DNA of 64,000 nucleotides from FEN-1099 sp964511015. Lineage in GTDB: Bacteria > Lernaellota > Lernaellaia > Lernaellales > Lernaellaceae. Made by a program: the position numbers and the translations under genes. Shown here in pieces: positions 51,258 to 59,791 of the stretch. The stretch covers positions 75,657-139,656 of the forward strand of contig CAZEDX010000001.1 of NCBI GenBank assembly GCA_964511015.1, written 5' to 3'. Below the pieces are notes generated by a model, which did no database searches, had not been told where the DNA came from, and saw only the letters and a list, made by a program, of their open reading frames with translations. Positions within the stretch are counted from its first letter, which is position 1. Each line of letters begins with the position of its first letter.

Positions 51258-51686
51258 ATGAACACCAACATGAAGCTAATGATTTATGCATCAATAGAAG
51301 CAGACACGTTGTGGATCCCACTTCTCATGAATCTCCAGGCGTCGGCCGGACAAACGGCGATTACCGTCTTGGTTTATCGTTCGGTTGCTGACCTGATAGC
51401 CCGTCATCGGGACCGAGGCGAACGTTCACCTGTTGTCGTCTTCGCCTCCTCCGAACACGAAGTGGACCTCTTGTTGTCAGCCGAAAACATGCTGGAGGCA
51501 GATCGCCTGATTTTGGTTTTGCCGAACATGCTTCCTTCTCTGGTGGCGAAAGGGCATCTTCTCAGACCACGCGTTCTCTTTTCGCTGCCGACCGCTCCCG
51601 AAGAAATTGCCGCTGTGTTGGCCAGAATGTTTGGCCTGCCCGATGCGCGGTTCGTCTCGCCTACGATGCTGGACTACGCCCTCTAA
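51258..51686 (+). CDS. Small pseudo-receiver-like protein
   Basis: 142 residues if started at ATG 51258; ATG 51270 (MKLMIYAS) is more likely given the sigma-54 promoter just upstream, leaving almost no leader and no SD. The strand/helix pattern is that of a receiver or flavodoxin-like Rossmann fold: KLMIYAS, SPVVVFAS, DRLILVLPN, RVLFSLPTAPEEIAAVLARMFG. No phosphorylatable Asp stands at the end of strand 3 and no acidic pair follows strand 1, so it would be a pseudo-receiver. Position before cheW and mcp suggests a chemotaxis or signalling adaptor (inference). Confidence 0.65.
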   Translation: MNTNMKLMIYASIEADTLWIPLLMNLQASAGQTAITVLVYRSVADLIARHRDRGERSPVVVFASSEHEVDLLLSAENMLEADRLILVLPNMLPSLVAKGHLLRPRVLFSLPTAPEEIAAVLARMFGLPDARFVSPTMLDYAL

Positions 51687-51859
51687 TCGAGTGTCTCCCA
51701 ATGCTGGTTTTCGTCGGTCGGAATTGTTCTACAGAGGTTGGTCTTGTCTGTCCTGCTTTCAAGACTAAGTCCTCTCCGGCAAGACAAATAAGAATGAATT
51801 CGTTATATCGAATGCAATGTAACTATCCAGTATTACACTCGTTATCCAAAAATGTGTTT

Positions 51860-51874
51860 TGGCACATCTCTTGA
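51860..51874 (+). promoter_or_regulatory. Sigma-54-type promoter (-24/-12), copy 2
   Basis: TGGCAC-ATCTC-TTGA, again preceded by TTT, closely matches copy 1. The predicted start is near 51886, giving a leader of about 175 bases before cheW that contains a possible small reading frame at 51889. Together with the neighbouring NtrC-type activator this makes sigma-54 control of the chemotaxis genes likely. Confidence 0.7.
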
Positions 51875-51888
51875 TTACTAGGAAAAGC

Positions 51889-52038
51889 ATGAAAAATCAT
51901 TTCGCTGATTTGGCACTTCCGAGATCGTTCCTCGTTTGGTTCGTCGAACAGGGGACAACGGGCCGTCGAGGCGAATGTACTCAGCAGCCAGCCGACATGG
52001 TTGCGTGTCAGCCGGAAACCGGCCGGCTTTATCGGTAA
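51889..52038 (+). CDS. Possible 49-residue leader protein before cheW
   Basis: ATG 51889 follows AGGAAAAGC at good spacing and opens 49 codons (MKNHFADLALPRSFLVWFVE...) ending 22 bases before the cheW ATG. It starts just after the predicted sigma-54 transcription start. No family is recognised and codon use gives no strong support; it could be chance. Confidence 0.25.
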   Translation: MKNHFADLALPRSFLVWFVEQGTTGRRGECTQQPADMVACQPETGRLYR

Positions 52039-52060
52039 TCAAGACACAAGGAGGAACCAG

Positions 52061-52624
52061 ATGGCGGCAGAAGCGATTGCAACAGAAGTCACGGTCGGAG
52101 AAGTGACGGGAGTCGGCTCTGAACTGGCCCGTTCTCTCGCCGGCAAGTACATGACATTCAAACTGGCGAATGAGGAATACGGCCTGGAGATCCTCAAGGT
52201 TCGCGAAATCATTGGGTTGATGGACATTACGCGAGTTCCACGAACCCGTGACGACATCCGCGGGGTAATCAACCTTCGAGGACGAGTCATTCCTGTGGTC
52301 GATTTGCGTATCCGGTTCGGCATGGAACAGATGGAGGCCACCGACCAGACGGTGATCATCGTTGTTCAGTGCCAGGTCGGGAGTCGCGATTTGACCATCG
52401 GGATATTGGTAGACCAAGTTCTTGAAGTGCTGAACATCGCCGAAAAGCAGATCGACCCCCCCCCGAATTTCGGCGTAGGCGCTGTAGACAACCGCTTCAT
52501 TCTCGGTGTCGGTAAATCTGAACGCCGAGTCATTTTTCTGCTTGATATCGCCCAGGTGCTCGTTGAAGGAAAACTGGCTGGTTCAATGGACGAATCCGAC
52601 AACCGGCAGATCCAAGAACAGTGA
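52061..52624 (+). CDS. cheW: CheW chemotaxis coupling protein
   Basis: 187 residues from ATG 52061, with AAGGAGG upstream. Single CheW domain: KYMTFKLANEEYGLEILKVREI, VPRTRDDIRGVINLRGRVIPVVDLR (in parts: DDIRGVINLRGRVIP), ILVDQVLEVLNI and FILGVGKSERRVIFLLDI. It couples chemoreceptors to CheA in the cytoplasm. No cheA, cheY or cheR is in the window. It ends 14 bases before the receptor gene, so the pair is an operon that probably feeds a CheA encoded elsewhere. Confidence 0.95.
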   Translation: MAAEAIATEVTVGEVTGVGSELARSLAGKYMTFKLANEEYGLEILKVREIIGLMDITRVPRTRDDIRGVINLRGRVIPVVDLRIRFGMEQMEATDQTVIIVVQCQVGSRDLTIGILVDQVLEVLNIAEKQIDPPPNFGVGAVDNRFILGVGKSERRVIFLLDIAQVLVEGKLAGSMDESDNRQIQEQ

Positions 52625-52638
52625 AAGGGAGGTCAATC

Positions 52639-55383
52639 ATGTTTCGGAATATGAAAACCGGCACAAAGATCATTGGAGGTTTCACTCTAGCCATCATGGC
52701 AACAGTGATCGTTGGGTTCATCGGATACCTTGGAATTACGGGGGCGGACGAGAAAGTCGTTGAGATCGGTGAGATTCGCATGCCCGCTGTTCACGCTCTG
52801 TCGAAGATGCAGATCGGTCAGTTGGAGGTTGGTTACGGAGAACGAGGTCTGATCAACCGACGCATGATGGAGGCACAAACACGAGCGAAACAATATGAAC
52901 GCGTGGAACTTGGCCTCAAGACAGTCGCAGAAGGACAGAAGGCATTCGAAGCATTGCCGCAGAGCATAGACGAGCAAAAGCTCTACGACGACTACGTCAA
53001 AGTGCTGCAGTCCTGGAAAAATCAAATCGGTACGGTTGTAGAGATTTCCAAGGAAAAGGATCGACTCGTCGCACAAGGTCTGGCTCTTGATGCCCCAGAG
53101 GTTTCCGACCTCGACACGCGTGCCTTTGCCGCGAACAAGGAATCTAGGGAACTGATGAACAAGTCTTCCACGATGCTAGACGAATTGGTTGCGTTGAACC
53201 TCAAACTGGCTCATCAGTCGGTGGCCAACGCCAAAACCGAGGGCAAGAGGAGTATTGCGCTATCCATCCTTGTCGGCGCTATGGGTTCGATATTCGTAAT
53301 GGGCCTGGGCTTTTTCCTGCGTCATGACATCGGTGGTCTGCTCAAGCGGATGATCGATGAAACCACTCGTTTGTGCGATGCCGCGGTGCGCGGGCAACTC
53401 AATACCCGTGGCGAGGTCGAAGCCTTTCCTGCGGAATTCCAACCGGTCATTCAAGGATTCAACGACACTCTGGACGCTGTAGTAGGTCCACTCAACGTGT
53501 CGGCCGAATACGTCGACCGCATCAGCAAGGGCGACATGCCGCAGCCGATCGTCGAAGACTATCAGGGCGACTTCAACGAGATCAAACATAACCTCAATTC
53601 CCTGATTCAAACGCTGGCCAATCGCGGCAAGGACGTGAATCAGTTGATTGCCAACGCCAAGCAAGGCAACCTGAAATACCGTGCGGATACCAGCAGATAC
53701 CTAGGCTTTCACAAGGCCGCCATCGACGGTGTGAACGATCTTATCCAAGAGATCATCAAGCCCTTGAACGTGGCCGCCAATTACGTCGATCGCATCAGCA
53801 AGGGTGACATGCCGCCGGTCATTACCGAGGAGTATGCCGGCGACTTCAACGAGATCAAACAGAATCTCAACAACTTGATCGCCACGCTGACCAATCGCGG
53901 TCAGGATGTTAACAAACTGATCGCCAACGCCAAGCAAGGCAACCTGCAGTATCGGGCGGACACCAGCAAGTACCAGGGTTTCCACAAAGGTGCGATCGAT
54001 GGGGTCAATGAGCTGATCGACGCCATTATCAAACCGCTCAATGTCGCGGCGAATTACGTCGACCGCATCAGTAAGGGAGATATCCCCGAAAAGATCACCG
54101 ATACGTATCACGGCGATTTCAATGAGATCAAAAACAACCTGAACCAGTGCATTGACGCCATAAACCTACTGGTGGCCGACGCCAACCAGCTATCGAACGC
54201 AGCGGTGGAAGGCCGCTTGGATACACGCGCGGACGCGAGCCGGCACCACGGCGATTTTGCTAAGATCGTACAGGGTGTCAACGACACGCTGGACTCAGTA
54301 CTGAATCCGATCAAAGAAGCGGCCTCGGTACTGGAACAGCTTGCCGACTACGATTTGCGTGCCCGCATGGTTGGTGACTATCAGGGCGACCACGCCAAGA
54401 TCAAACATTCGATCAATACCATGGCTGACGCATTGCACGAAGCGCTTTCCACGGTGGCCAGCACAGTGGAACAGGTTTCGTCGGCCGGTGAACAGATTGC
54501 CAACAGCAGCCAGACTGTTGCTCAAGGAGCATCGGAACAGGCGAGTTCGTTGGAGGAGACTTCGAGTAGTCTGGAGGAAATGGCCAGTATGACCAAGCAG
54601 AATGCGGACAATGCACAACAAGCCGCCATGATGGCTGGGGCCGCGAACAACGCAGCGGAAAACGGCGCCAAGGTGATGGGCGAAATGCTTGCGGCCATGG
54701 CCAAGATTCGTCGGGCGTCAGACGGGACTTCCGAAATCATTAAGGACATCAACGAAATCGCGTTCCAGACCAACCTGCTTGCTCTAAATGCGGCCGTGGA
54801 AGCGGCGCGCGCCGGCGATGCCGGACGCGGTTTTGCGGTGGTCGCCGAGGAAGTCCGCAATCTGGCACAGCGGGCCAAAGAAGCGGCCAAGAAATCCGAA
54901 GATTTGATTCGAGAATCGGCCAAGCTGGCGGGCGACGGCGAGATGCTCAGCAAGGGCGTCAACCAGAACCTGGGCGAGATCGTCGAATCGGCCAACAAGG
55001 TAACCAATATCATTCAGGAAATCGCTGCGGCGAGCCAGGAACAAGCCCGCGGCATCGAACAAGTCAACAAAGCAGTAGCCGAAATGGACAAGGTCACTCA
55101 ACAAAACGCAGCCAATTCGGAGGAATCCTCGAGTGCCGCGCAGGAACTCTCCAGCCAAGCGCAAGAACTGGCCGGCTTGGTTAGCCGGTTCAAGCTTAAC
55201 GGCCTAGCCTCCAACAAGGCGGTAGTCAGTCGCCGTCGGATGATGACCAATCCACAGGCGGTGCGTACCTCCCATGCCAAGGCCCCGTCTTTCAAAAAGG
55301 CGGTCGGCGATGGGTTGGAAAAGATGTCTCCTGGACACCTCATTCCATTGGACGACGATGAAGAAGCACTGAAGGAGTTTTAG
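52639..55383 (+). CDS. Methyl-accepting chemotaxis protein with repeated HAMP-like array
   Basis: 914 residues from ATG 52639 (GGGAGGT upstream). TM1 (residues 10-32), a four-helix-bundle sensor (about 35-205), TM2 (about 208-230), then a long cytoplasmic run of HAMP-like units with near-identical blocks PLNVAANYVDRISKGDMP...GDFNEIK, repeating every 91 residues (four units, the last divergent). The signalling domain has the conserved hairpin tip EIAFQTNLLALNAAVEAARAG and flanking methylation helices (ASSLEETSSSLEEMASMTKQN). The acidic C-terminus LDDDEEALKEF has no CheR-docking pentapeptide. Coexpressed with cheW. Confidence 0.95.
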   Translation: MFRNMKTGTKIIGGFTLAIMATVIVGFIGYLGITGADEKVVEIGEIRMPAVHALSKMQIGQLEVGYGERGLINRRMMEAQTRAKQYERVELGLKTVAEGQKAFEALPQSIDEQKLYDDYVKVLQSWKNQIGTVVEISKEKDRLVAQGLALDAPEVSDLDTRAFAANKESRELMNKSSTMLDELVALNLKLAHQSVANAKTEGKRSIALSILVGAMGSIFVMGLGFFLRHDIGGLLKRMIDETTRLCDAAVRGQLNTRGEVEAFPAEFQPVIQGFNDTLDAVVGPLNVSAEYVDRISKGDMPQPIVEDYQGDFNEIKHNLNSLIQTLANRGKDVNQLIANAKQGNLKYRADTSRYLGFHKAAIDGVNDLIQEIIKPLNVAANYVDRISKGDMPPVITEEYAGDFNEIKQNLNNLIATLTNRGQDVNKLIANAKQGNLQYRADTSKYQGFHKGAIDGVNELIDAIIKPLNVAANYVDRISKGDIPEKITDTYHGDFNEIKNNLNQCIDAINLLVADANQLSNAAVEGRLDTRADASRHHGDFAKIVQGVNDTLDSVLNPIKEAASVLEQLADYDLRARMVGDYQGDHAKIKHSINTMADALHEALSTVASTVEQVSSAGEQIANSSQTVAQGASEQASSLEETSSSLEEMASMTKQNADNAQQAAMMAGAANNAAENGAKVMGEMLAAMAKIRRASDGTSEIIKDINEIAFQTNLLALNAAVEAARAGDAGRGFAVVAEEVRNLAQRAKEAAKKSEDLIRESAKLAGDGEMLSKGVNQNLGEIVESANKVTNIIQEIAAASQEQARGIEQVNKAVAEMDKVTQQNAANSEESSSAAQELSSQAQELAGLVSRFKLNGLASNKAVVSRRRMMTNPQAVRTSHAKAPSFKKAVGDGLEKMSPGHLIPLDDDEEALKEF
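53491..54582 (+). repeat. Tandem 273-bp (91-residue) coding repeat within the receptor gene
   Basis: Equivalent codons (the Leu of PLNV, and its Ile counterpart in the last unit) begin at 53491, 53764, 54037 and 54310, an exact 273-base period. The first three units are strongly alike at protein level (VDRISKGDM/I, GDFNEIK, LIANAKQGNL.YRADTS); the fourth is diverged. Third-position differences show the duplications are not recent. Confidence 0.85.
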
Positions 55384-55397
55384 CCGGCTACCGGTGG

Positions 55398-55435
55398 GCG
55401 GTGAGATGCGTCCCTTTCCCTCCGCGTCTCACCGC
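55398..55435 (+). terminator. Strong hairpin after the receptor gene
   Basis: GCGGTGAGATGCG (55398-55410) pairs with CGCGTCTCACCGC (55423-55435) over 13 positions with one wobble; loop TCCCTTTCCCTC. No T-tract follows, so it may be a Rho-independent terminator of weak type or an mRNA 3' stabilising hairpin. Confidence 0.55.
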
Positions 55436-55568
55436 TCGCTGGATTCAACTCTCTTCCCGCCTTGTCAGCTTTCCCACGCAACTTAGTGTTGAGGTTTGGC
55501 CACGACCGGGAGAAGGATTACAATGACCGCAATCCCCGGAATGAATACCGCCGAAGAGGGGTGCCATC

Positions 55569-55736
55569 ATGATGACCCCGCAGCAATACGAAGATAGCCT
55601 GCGCCGAGTCAAAAGAGCCGTCTACATGTTCGGACAGCGCATCGACGACCCGGTCGATGATCCGCTCTTGCGTCCGTCTTTCAACGCCGTGGCGGAAACA
55701 TACGCCATGGCGGCCAGCCGGAACACCGTGAGGTGA
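55569..55736 (+). pseudogene. abfD: Frameshifted 5' end of 4-hydroxybutyryl-CoA dehydratase
   Basis: Frame from ATG 55569 encodes MMTPQQYEDSLRRVKRAVYM...NAVAETYAMAAS, the N-terminus expected for the AbfD family, then runs into TGA at 55734. Continuing from about 55718 in the other frame gives PEHREVMTAVSHLTG, exactly the sequence that should follow. Restoring one C near 55716-55720 joins the two without gap. The region is therefore one gene with a one-base deletion, or a sequencing/assembly error. Confidence 0.75.
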
Positions 55737-57022
55737 TGACGGCAGTGTCGCATCTGACTGGCAAATTGATCAACCGGTTTACTCATGTCCATCGCAGCAT
55801 CGGCGATCTGTTGGCCAAGACACGGATGGGGCGCTTGTTGGGGGCACGCACCGGCTGTTGCTTCCAGCGTTGTGTGGGGGTCGATGCCCTGAATGCCTTG
55901 TCGATCGTCACCTATAATGTGGACGTGGCGCGCGGCACGCATTATTATGAGCGCCTGAATCGTTTTCTTGCTCACGTTCAAGACCGGGATCTGGTATGCG
56001 ATGGCGCAATGACCGATCCGAAAGGCGATCGGTCGCTCGCTCCGCACCAACAAAGTGATCCGGATCTTTATCTGCGGGTCCTGCATCGGCGGGACGACGG
56101 CATAGTCGTTCGCGGTGCCAAAATCCACCAAACCGGTGCCGTCAACAGCCATGAAGTCATCGTTTTGCCGACTGTGGCGATGAAGGAAGTTGACCGTGAT
56201 TATGCAGTCGCGTTCGCCGTGCCCGCCGATGCCGGCGGTCTGACGTTTGTGGTGGGGCGCCAGGCGAGCGACACGCGCAAGGTAGAAAACCCGCCACAGG
56301 ATGTGGGGAATTCGATTTATAGCGGGCATGAAGCGATGATTGTTTTCGATGACGTGTTTGTACCGTGGGAACGAGTGTTTCTTTGCGGCGAGTATGAGTT
56401 CACGGGAGAGTTGGTCGAAAAATTCGCTGCTTATCATCGGCACAGTTACGCCTGCAAGGTTGGGGTTGGCGATGTACTCATTGGCGCCACCCAACTGGTT
56501 GCCGAAATGAATGGTGTGCACCGGGCGGCGCATGTGCGGGACAAAATCATCGAAATGAATCATCTCAACGAAACGATGTACTGCGGCTCGTTGGCCTGTG
56601 CGACGGAAGGAAGAGTGGAACCAAGTGGAACTTTCAGCGTGGACGCGTTGCTGGCCAACGTTTCCAAACAAAACGTGACGCGCTTTCCGTATGAGATTGC
56701 CCGGCTGGCCCAGGACATTGCCGGCGGGTTGCTGGTCACACTGCCTTCGGCGGCGGACTTCGCGTCGTCAGAAATCGGCCGCTTGCTTCAGAAGTACCTA
56801 CAAACACAAAAGGACAGCCCGGTAGAAAGTCGACGGCGTGTTCTGCGGCTGATTGAAAACCTGACGCAGGGTGCGGCGGCGGTTGGTTACCTAACCGAAT
56901 CGATGCACGGGGCGGGCTCACCGCAGGCCCAACGAATTATGATCTCGCGACTGACAAACCTGGAAAAGAAGAAAGAACTCGCCAGGCGACTCTGCGGTTT
57001 TGCCAAAACGGACGGAGACTGA
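55733..57022 (+). CDS. abfD: 4-hydroxybutyryl-CoA dehydratase / vinylacetyl-CoA isomerase, main part (frameshifted gene)
   Basis: 429 residues. Family blocks: SHLTGKLINRFTHVH, CFQRCVGVDALNAL (two Fe-S Cys ligands, equivalent to Cys99/Cys103 of the clostridial enzyme), HQTGAVNSHE, VIFDDVFVPWERVF-like, YHRHSYACKVGVGD (His and Cys ligands, equivalent to His292/Cys299), LLANVSKQNVTRFPYEIARLAQDIAGG and YLTESMHGAGSPQAQRIMI. The enzyme dehydrates 4-hydroxybutyryl-CoA to crotonyl-CoA with FAD and a [4Fe-4S] cluster, feeding butyrate-type fermentation. The first 55 codons are in another frame. The spacing between the last His and Cys ligands is one residue shorter than in the clostridial enzyme. No abfT or 4-hydroxybutyrate dehydrogenase gene is near. 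Confidence 0.88.
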   Translation: MMTAVSHLTGKLINRFTHVHRSIGDLLAKTRMGRLLGARTGCCFQRCVGVDALNALSIVTYNVDVARGTHYYERLNRFLAHVQDRDLVCDGAMTDPKGDRSLAPHQQSDPDLYLRVLHRRDDGIVVRGAKIHQTGAVNSHEVIVLPTVAMKEVDRDYAVAFAVPADAGGLTFVVGRQASDTRKVENPPQDVGNSIYSGHEAMIVFDDVFVPWERVFLCGEYEFTGELVEKFAAYHRHSYACKVGVGDVLIGATQLVAEMNGVHRAAHVRDKIIEMNHLNETMYCGSLACATEGRVEPSGTFSVDALLANVSKQNVTRFPYEIARLAQDIAGGLLVTLPSAADFASSEIGRLLQKYLQTQKDSPVESRRRVLRLIENLTQGAAAVGYLTESMHGAGSPQAQRIMISRLTNLEKKKELARRLCGFAKTDGD

Positions 57023-57042
57023 CCGTGGGCACTCTCTCCAGA

Positions 57043-57798
57043 CTACTGCGCTTCACCCCACGATAGGGCGACATGTTGGCTCTGGCTGACCGTCGAGTCA
57101 GGGCTTTCACCGCTGGTCTGTTCAACCAGGATGACAACCGTGCCTTGGTACGGCGCTACCATCGTTGTCTGAACAGCTCCACTCACGGAATCAGGGAGTT
57201 CGCCGGCAATGGAAACGATCTCAAAACTACCTGTCATGGCCGACGGATCAAACGAAGCGGCCAGCGTCGGGGTGGTCAACCCGCTTCCGTCTGCGTTGAC
57301 GGATTGTACGAGCAGTGCCGGCCAGTTTTCCGTAAATGCGCCATCAGCGGTGACGAAAGAGAGGGCGACTTCTAGTTCCAAACGGTCGAGGCATTCGCCG
57401 GCTATTTCTGCTCCGTTTTCTGCCGGTTCGGAATCGACCTCACGGATCTCGCCGCCGTCGTAGGCGACCGTTACGGTCAAGTCGGTTTCTCCGCCCAAGG
57501 GGAATTGCGTAAGAATCGAGGTGTCTTCCGTATAGACGGCGGTAACGATGAAGCCGTCACCGGTTGCCGCCAGCAGATCGGCGGCGGAAATGCCAAGGAG
57601 AGGACTCACCTCTTCTAGGTCATTTAATAGCTGGACGGTTTCGTCACACGGGCTAAAGGCATTTTCGTCTCCCCCGGCAGTGTCATCATCTGCCGGCGAG
57701 TCGTCGTCATTGCCGCTTGTACAAGCAGTCGGCAGAAAGAACGCCAGGGGGCACAGAGAGATTAGAAAACACAACCATGGAAGTCGAATACTGGTCAT
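57043..57798 (-). CDS. Hypothetical lipoprotein with Asp-rich linker
   Basis: 251 residues; AGGAG stands six bases before the ATG. A signal peptide ends in the lipobox LPTAC, then an Asp/Ser-rich linker (NDDDSPADDDTAGGDEN). The globular part of about 200 residues has no recognised motif; it is rich in beta-type segments (DGFIVTAVYTEDTSIL, DLTVTVAYDGGEI, GTVVILVEQTSG) with two Cys that could form a disulfide. Convergent with abfD. Likely exposed at the outer membrane; function unknown. Confidence 0.7.
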   Translation of the reverse strand: MTSIRLPWLCFLISLCPLAFFLPTACTSGNDDDSPADDDTAGGDENAFSPCDETVQLLNDLEEVSPLLGISAADLLAATGDGFIVTAVYTEDTSILTQFPLGGETDLTVTVAYDGGEIREVDSEPAENGAEIAGECLDRLELEVALSFVTADGAFTENWPALLVQSVNADGSGLTTPTLAASFDPSAMTGSFEIVSIAGELPDSVSGAVQTTMVAPYQGTVVILVEQTSGESPDSTVSQSQHVALSWGEAQ

Positions 57799-57906
57799 GG
57801 ATTGGCTCCTGCGGTCGAGTTCGAGGAAATGCTATCAACAATTTATCAAGGTATACAAACGAAGTCCCACGCGTCCTGTAAAATATACTGACGGAAGAAA
57901 ACGGGG

Positions 57907-59706
57907 CTAGCGGCGGCGTCTGGAGCGGTCATAGCCGGACCGAATCGGACGTCGGGGCTTGGCACCAGGGGAACTCGTGTGTTCCTGGCCAAGGATGTTT
58001 TGAATCAGGGTGCGGTTCTCCGGCAGATGATACAGGATCAAAGCCTTCTGGCGACGTTTCTGTTCCGGATCGCGTTCGACAAATACCGGCTTTCTCGTGG
58101 CCGGATCCAGCCCGGTTGCATACATCACCGTTGCGTCGGTTCCGGGTGTTGGGGTGAAGATCTGGCATTGCTCAACACGCAGGTGATGGCGTTTAAGAAA
58201 GTGGTAGACCTCAACCATATCCGCCAACTTCGTTCCCGGGTGAGCTGCCATGAGATAGGGAATTACGTACTGTTCCTTGTTGGCCTCGGCGGAATAGCGG
58301 CGAAACAATTCGAGGAATCGTTCGAAACCGGCGACGTTTGGTTTGTGCATATACGCCAGTACGCCAGACGAAACATGTTCCGGCGCCACCTTGATCAGGC
58401 CGCTAGTGTGGTGAAATGCCAATTCGCGGATCAGTTCCGAAGTCAATACAGTCTCGTCTGTACGAATCCCGGTAGTCACAAACACATGTTTAATGCCAGG
58501 CTGTTGGCGTACCGCACGCAAAAGGGTGAGGTATTGATCCGAACCCTGGCGGAGTTGCGCGCAAGGTTTCGGCCACAAACAAGAGACGCGGTCGCACGGC
58601 GTGGCGGCGGAACAACCCAAACCGTAGAAATTGGCGCTGGGTCCTCCGACGTCGTTAATCACACCGCAGAAATCAGGATGCAGAGTGATTCGCCCAACCT
58701 CCGCCAGAATCGATTGCGGTGAGCGGTTCGAGATTTCTTTGCCTTGATGCATGCCGATGGCGCAGAACGAGCAGCCACCGAAGCATCCACGATGGGTGGT
58801 TACCGAGAAGCGAACTTGCTCGAGTGCCGGCACATGGTTTCCTCGCAATGTGGGGTGCGGATCGCGTGTGAATGGAAGGGTGTAAAGCTTGTCCATCTCC
58901 TCGGTCGTCAACGGTGCGGGGGGGGGATTGTGAACAATGCGCATGCCGCCCGATTCTTGCCACAACAAGGCATTACGATGAACTCGGCTGAGTTGGTGCG
59001 CTGTGACGTAGACTTGCGGGTCGGCGGCTACCTGCTCGCTGCCGGGCAAGGCGATGCCGTTTTCCGGTGGCGGAGCGCTGCGCGGCGTGCGGTACACGAC
59101 CCCTGGCACCTCACGCAAAGCCGCCAGACGATCGCGAGCATCGGGCGTGTTTGCCAAGGCGCGCGCAATGTCGAGCACCGGTCGCTCACCCATACCGTGC
59201 ACCAATACATCGGCACCGCAGTCCATCAGAATAGGGCGGCGAATCCGATCAGTCCAAAAGTCGAAATGGGCGAAGCGGCGCATGCTAGCTTCAAGGCCAC
59301 CCGCCACAATGAACGCCGATTTGCCGAAATGGCGACGAATGAGATTGCAATAGACCGTTAACGCACGGTCGGGTCGGCCTCCGGCTTGGCCGCCGGGGGC
59401 GTATGGATCGTCAGAACGGCGGCGCTTGAGAGCGGTGTAGTTGGCGACCATGGAATCCAATGCGCCGGATGTCACGCCGAAAAATAGCCGCGGCAAGCCG
59501 AGTGACGCAATCGAATCAGGTCGGTTCGGGTCCGGACGCGCGATCACGCCGACACGGAACCCGTGTGCCTCCAGCCAACGGCCCAACAGCGCAGCTGGAA
59601 AGGAAGGATGGTCCAGATGTGAGTCCCCGGTGATCAGCACGATATCGAGCTCGTCCCATCCGCGAGCGCGGGCATCGTTCAGATCGATGGGTAAATGAGT
59701 TGCCAC
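57907..59706 (-). CDS. ygiQ: YgiQ-family radical SAM protein
   Basis: 599 residues. N-terminal block DIVLITGDSHLDHPSFPAALLGRWLEAHGFRVGVIARPD (seen as LITGDSHLDHPSFPAA) and the signature GLEASMRRFAHFDFWTD are diagnostic of YgiQ. Radical SAM cluster ligands are in RGCFGGCSFCAIGMHQGK (CxxxCxxC). Further family blocks: SPQSILAEVGRI, YGLGCSA, KVAPEHVS and QIFTPTPGTDATVMY. The C-terminus is basic and Arg-rich. Biological role is not settled. Upstream is the IS630-type element, whose left end lies about 57 bases beyond the start codon, so the element may sit in this gene's promoter region. Confidence 0.93.
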   Translation of the reverse strand: MATHLPIDLNDARARGWDELDIVLITGDSHLDHPSFPAALLGRWLEAHGFRVGVIARPDPNRPDSIASLGLPRLFFGVTSGALDSMVANYTALKRRRSDDPYAPGGQAGGRPDRALTVYCNLIRRHFGKSAFIVAGGLEASMRRFAHFDFWTDRIRRPILMDCGADVLVHGMGERPVLDIARALANTPDARDRLAALREVPGVVYRTPRSAPPPENGIALPGSEQVAADPQVYVTAHQLSRVHRNALLWQESGGMRIVHNPPPAPLTTEEMDKLYTLPFTRDPHPTLRGNHVPALEQVRFSVTTHRGCFGGCSFCAIGMHQGKEISNRSPQSILAEVGRITLHPDFCGVINDVGGPSANFYGLGCSAATPCDRVSCLWPKPCAQLRQGSDQYLTLLRAVRQQPGIKHVFVTTGIRTDETVLTSELIRELAFHHTSGLIKVAPEHVSSGVLAYMHKPNVAGFERFLELFRRYSAEANKEQYVIPYLMAAHPGTKLADMVEVYHFLKRHHLRVEQCQIFTPTPGTDATVMYATGLDPATRKPVFVERDPEQKRRQKALILYHLPENRTLIQNILGQEHTSSPGAKPRRPIRSGYDRSRRRR

Positions 59707-59791
59707 CCGGAATTCGTTTGCCTCCGTGCCTGGATGTTCGGCGCGGTCATTCTATAGTAGATAGCAATCATTTCTAGCCACCGCAGATCGA

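Noticed and set aside
55710..55738. Programmed frameshift in the AbfD gene
   Set aside because: No slippery heptamer or downstream structure is evident at the junction, and AbfD genes are normally a single frame; mutation or sequencing error is simpler.
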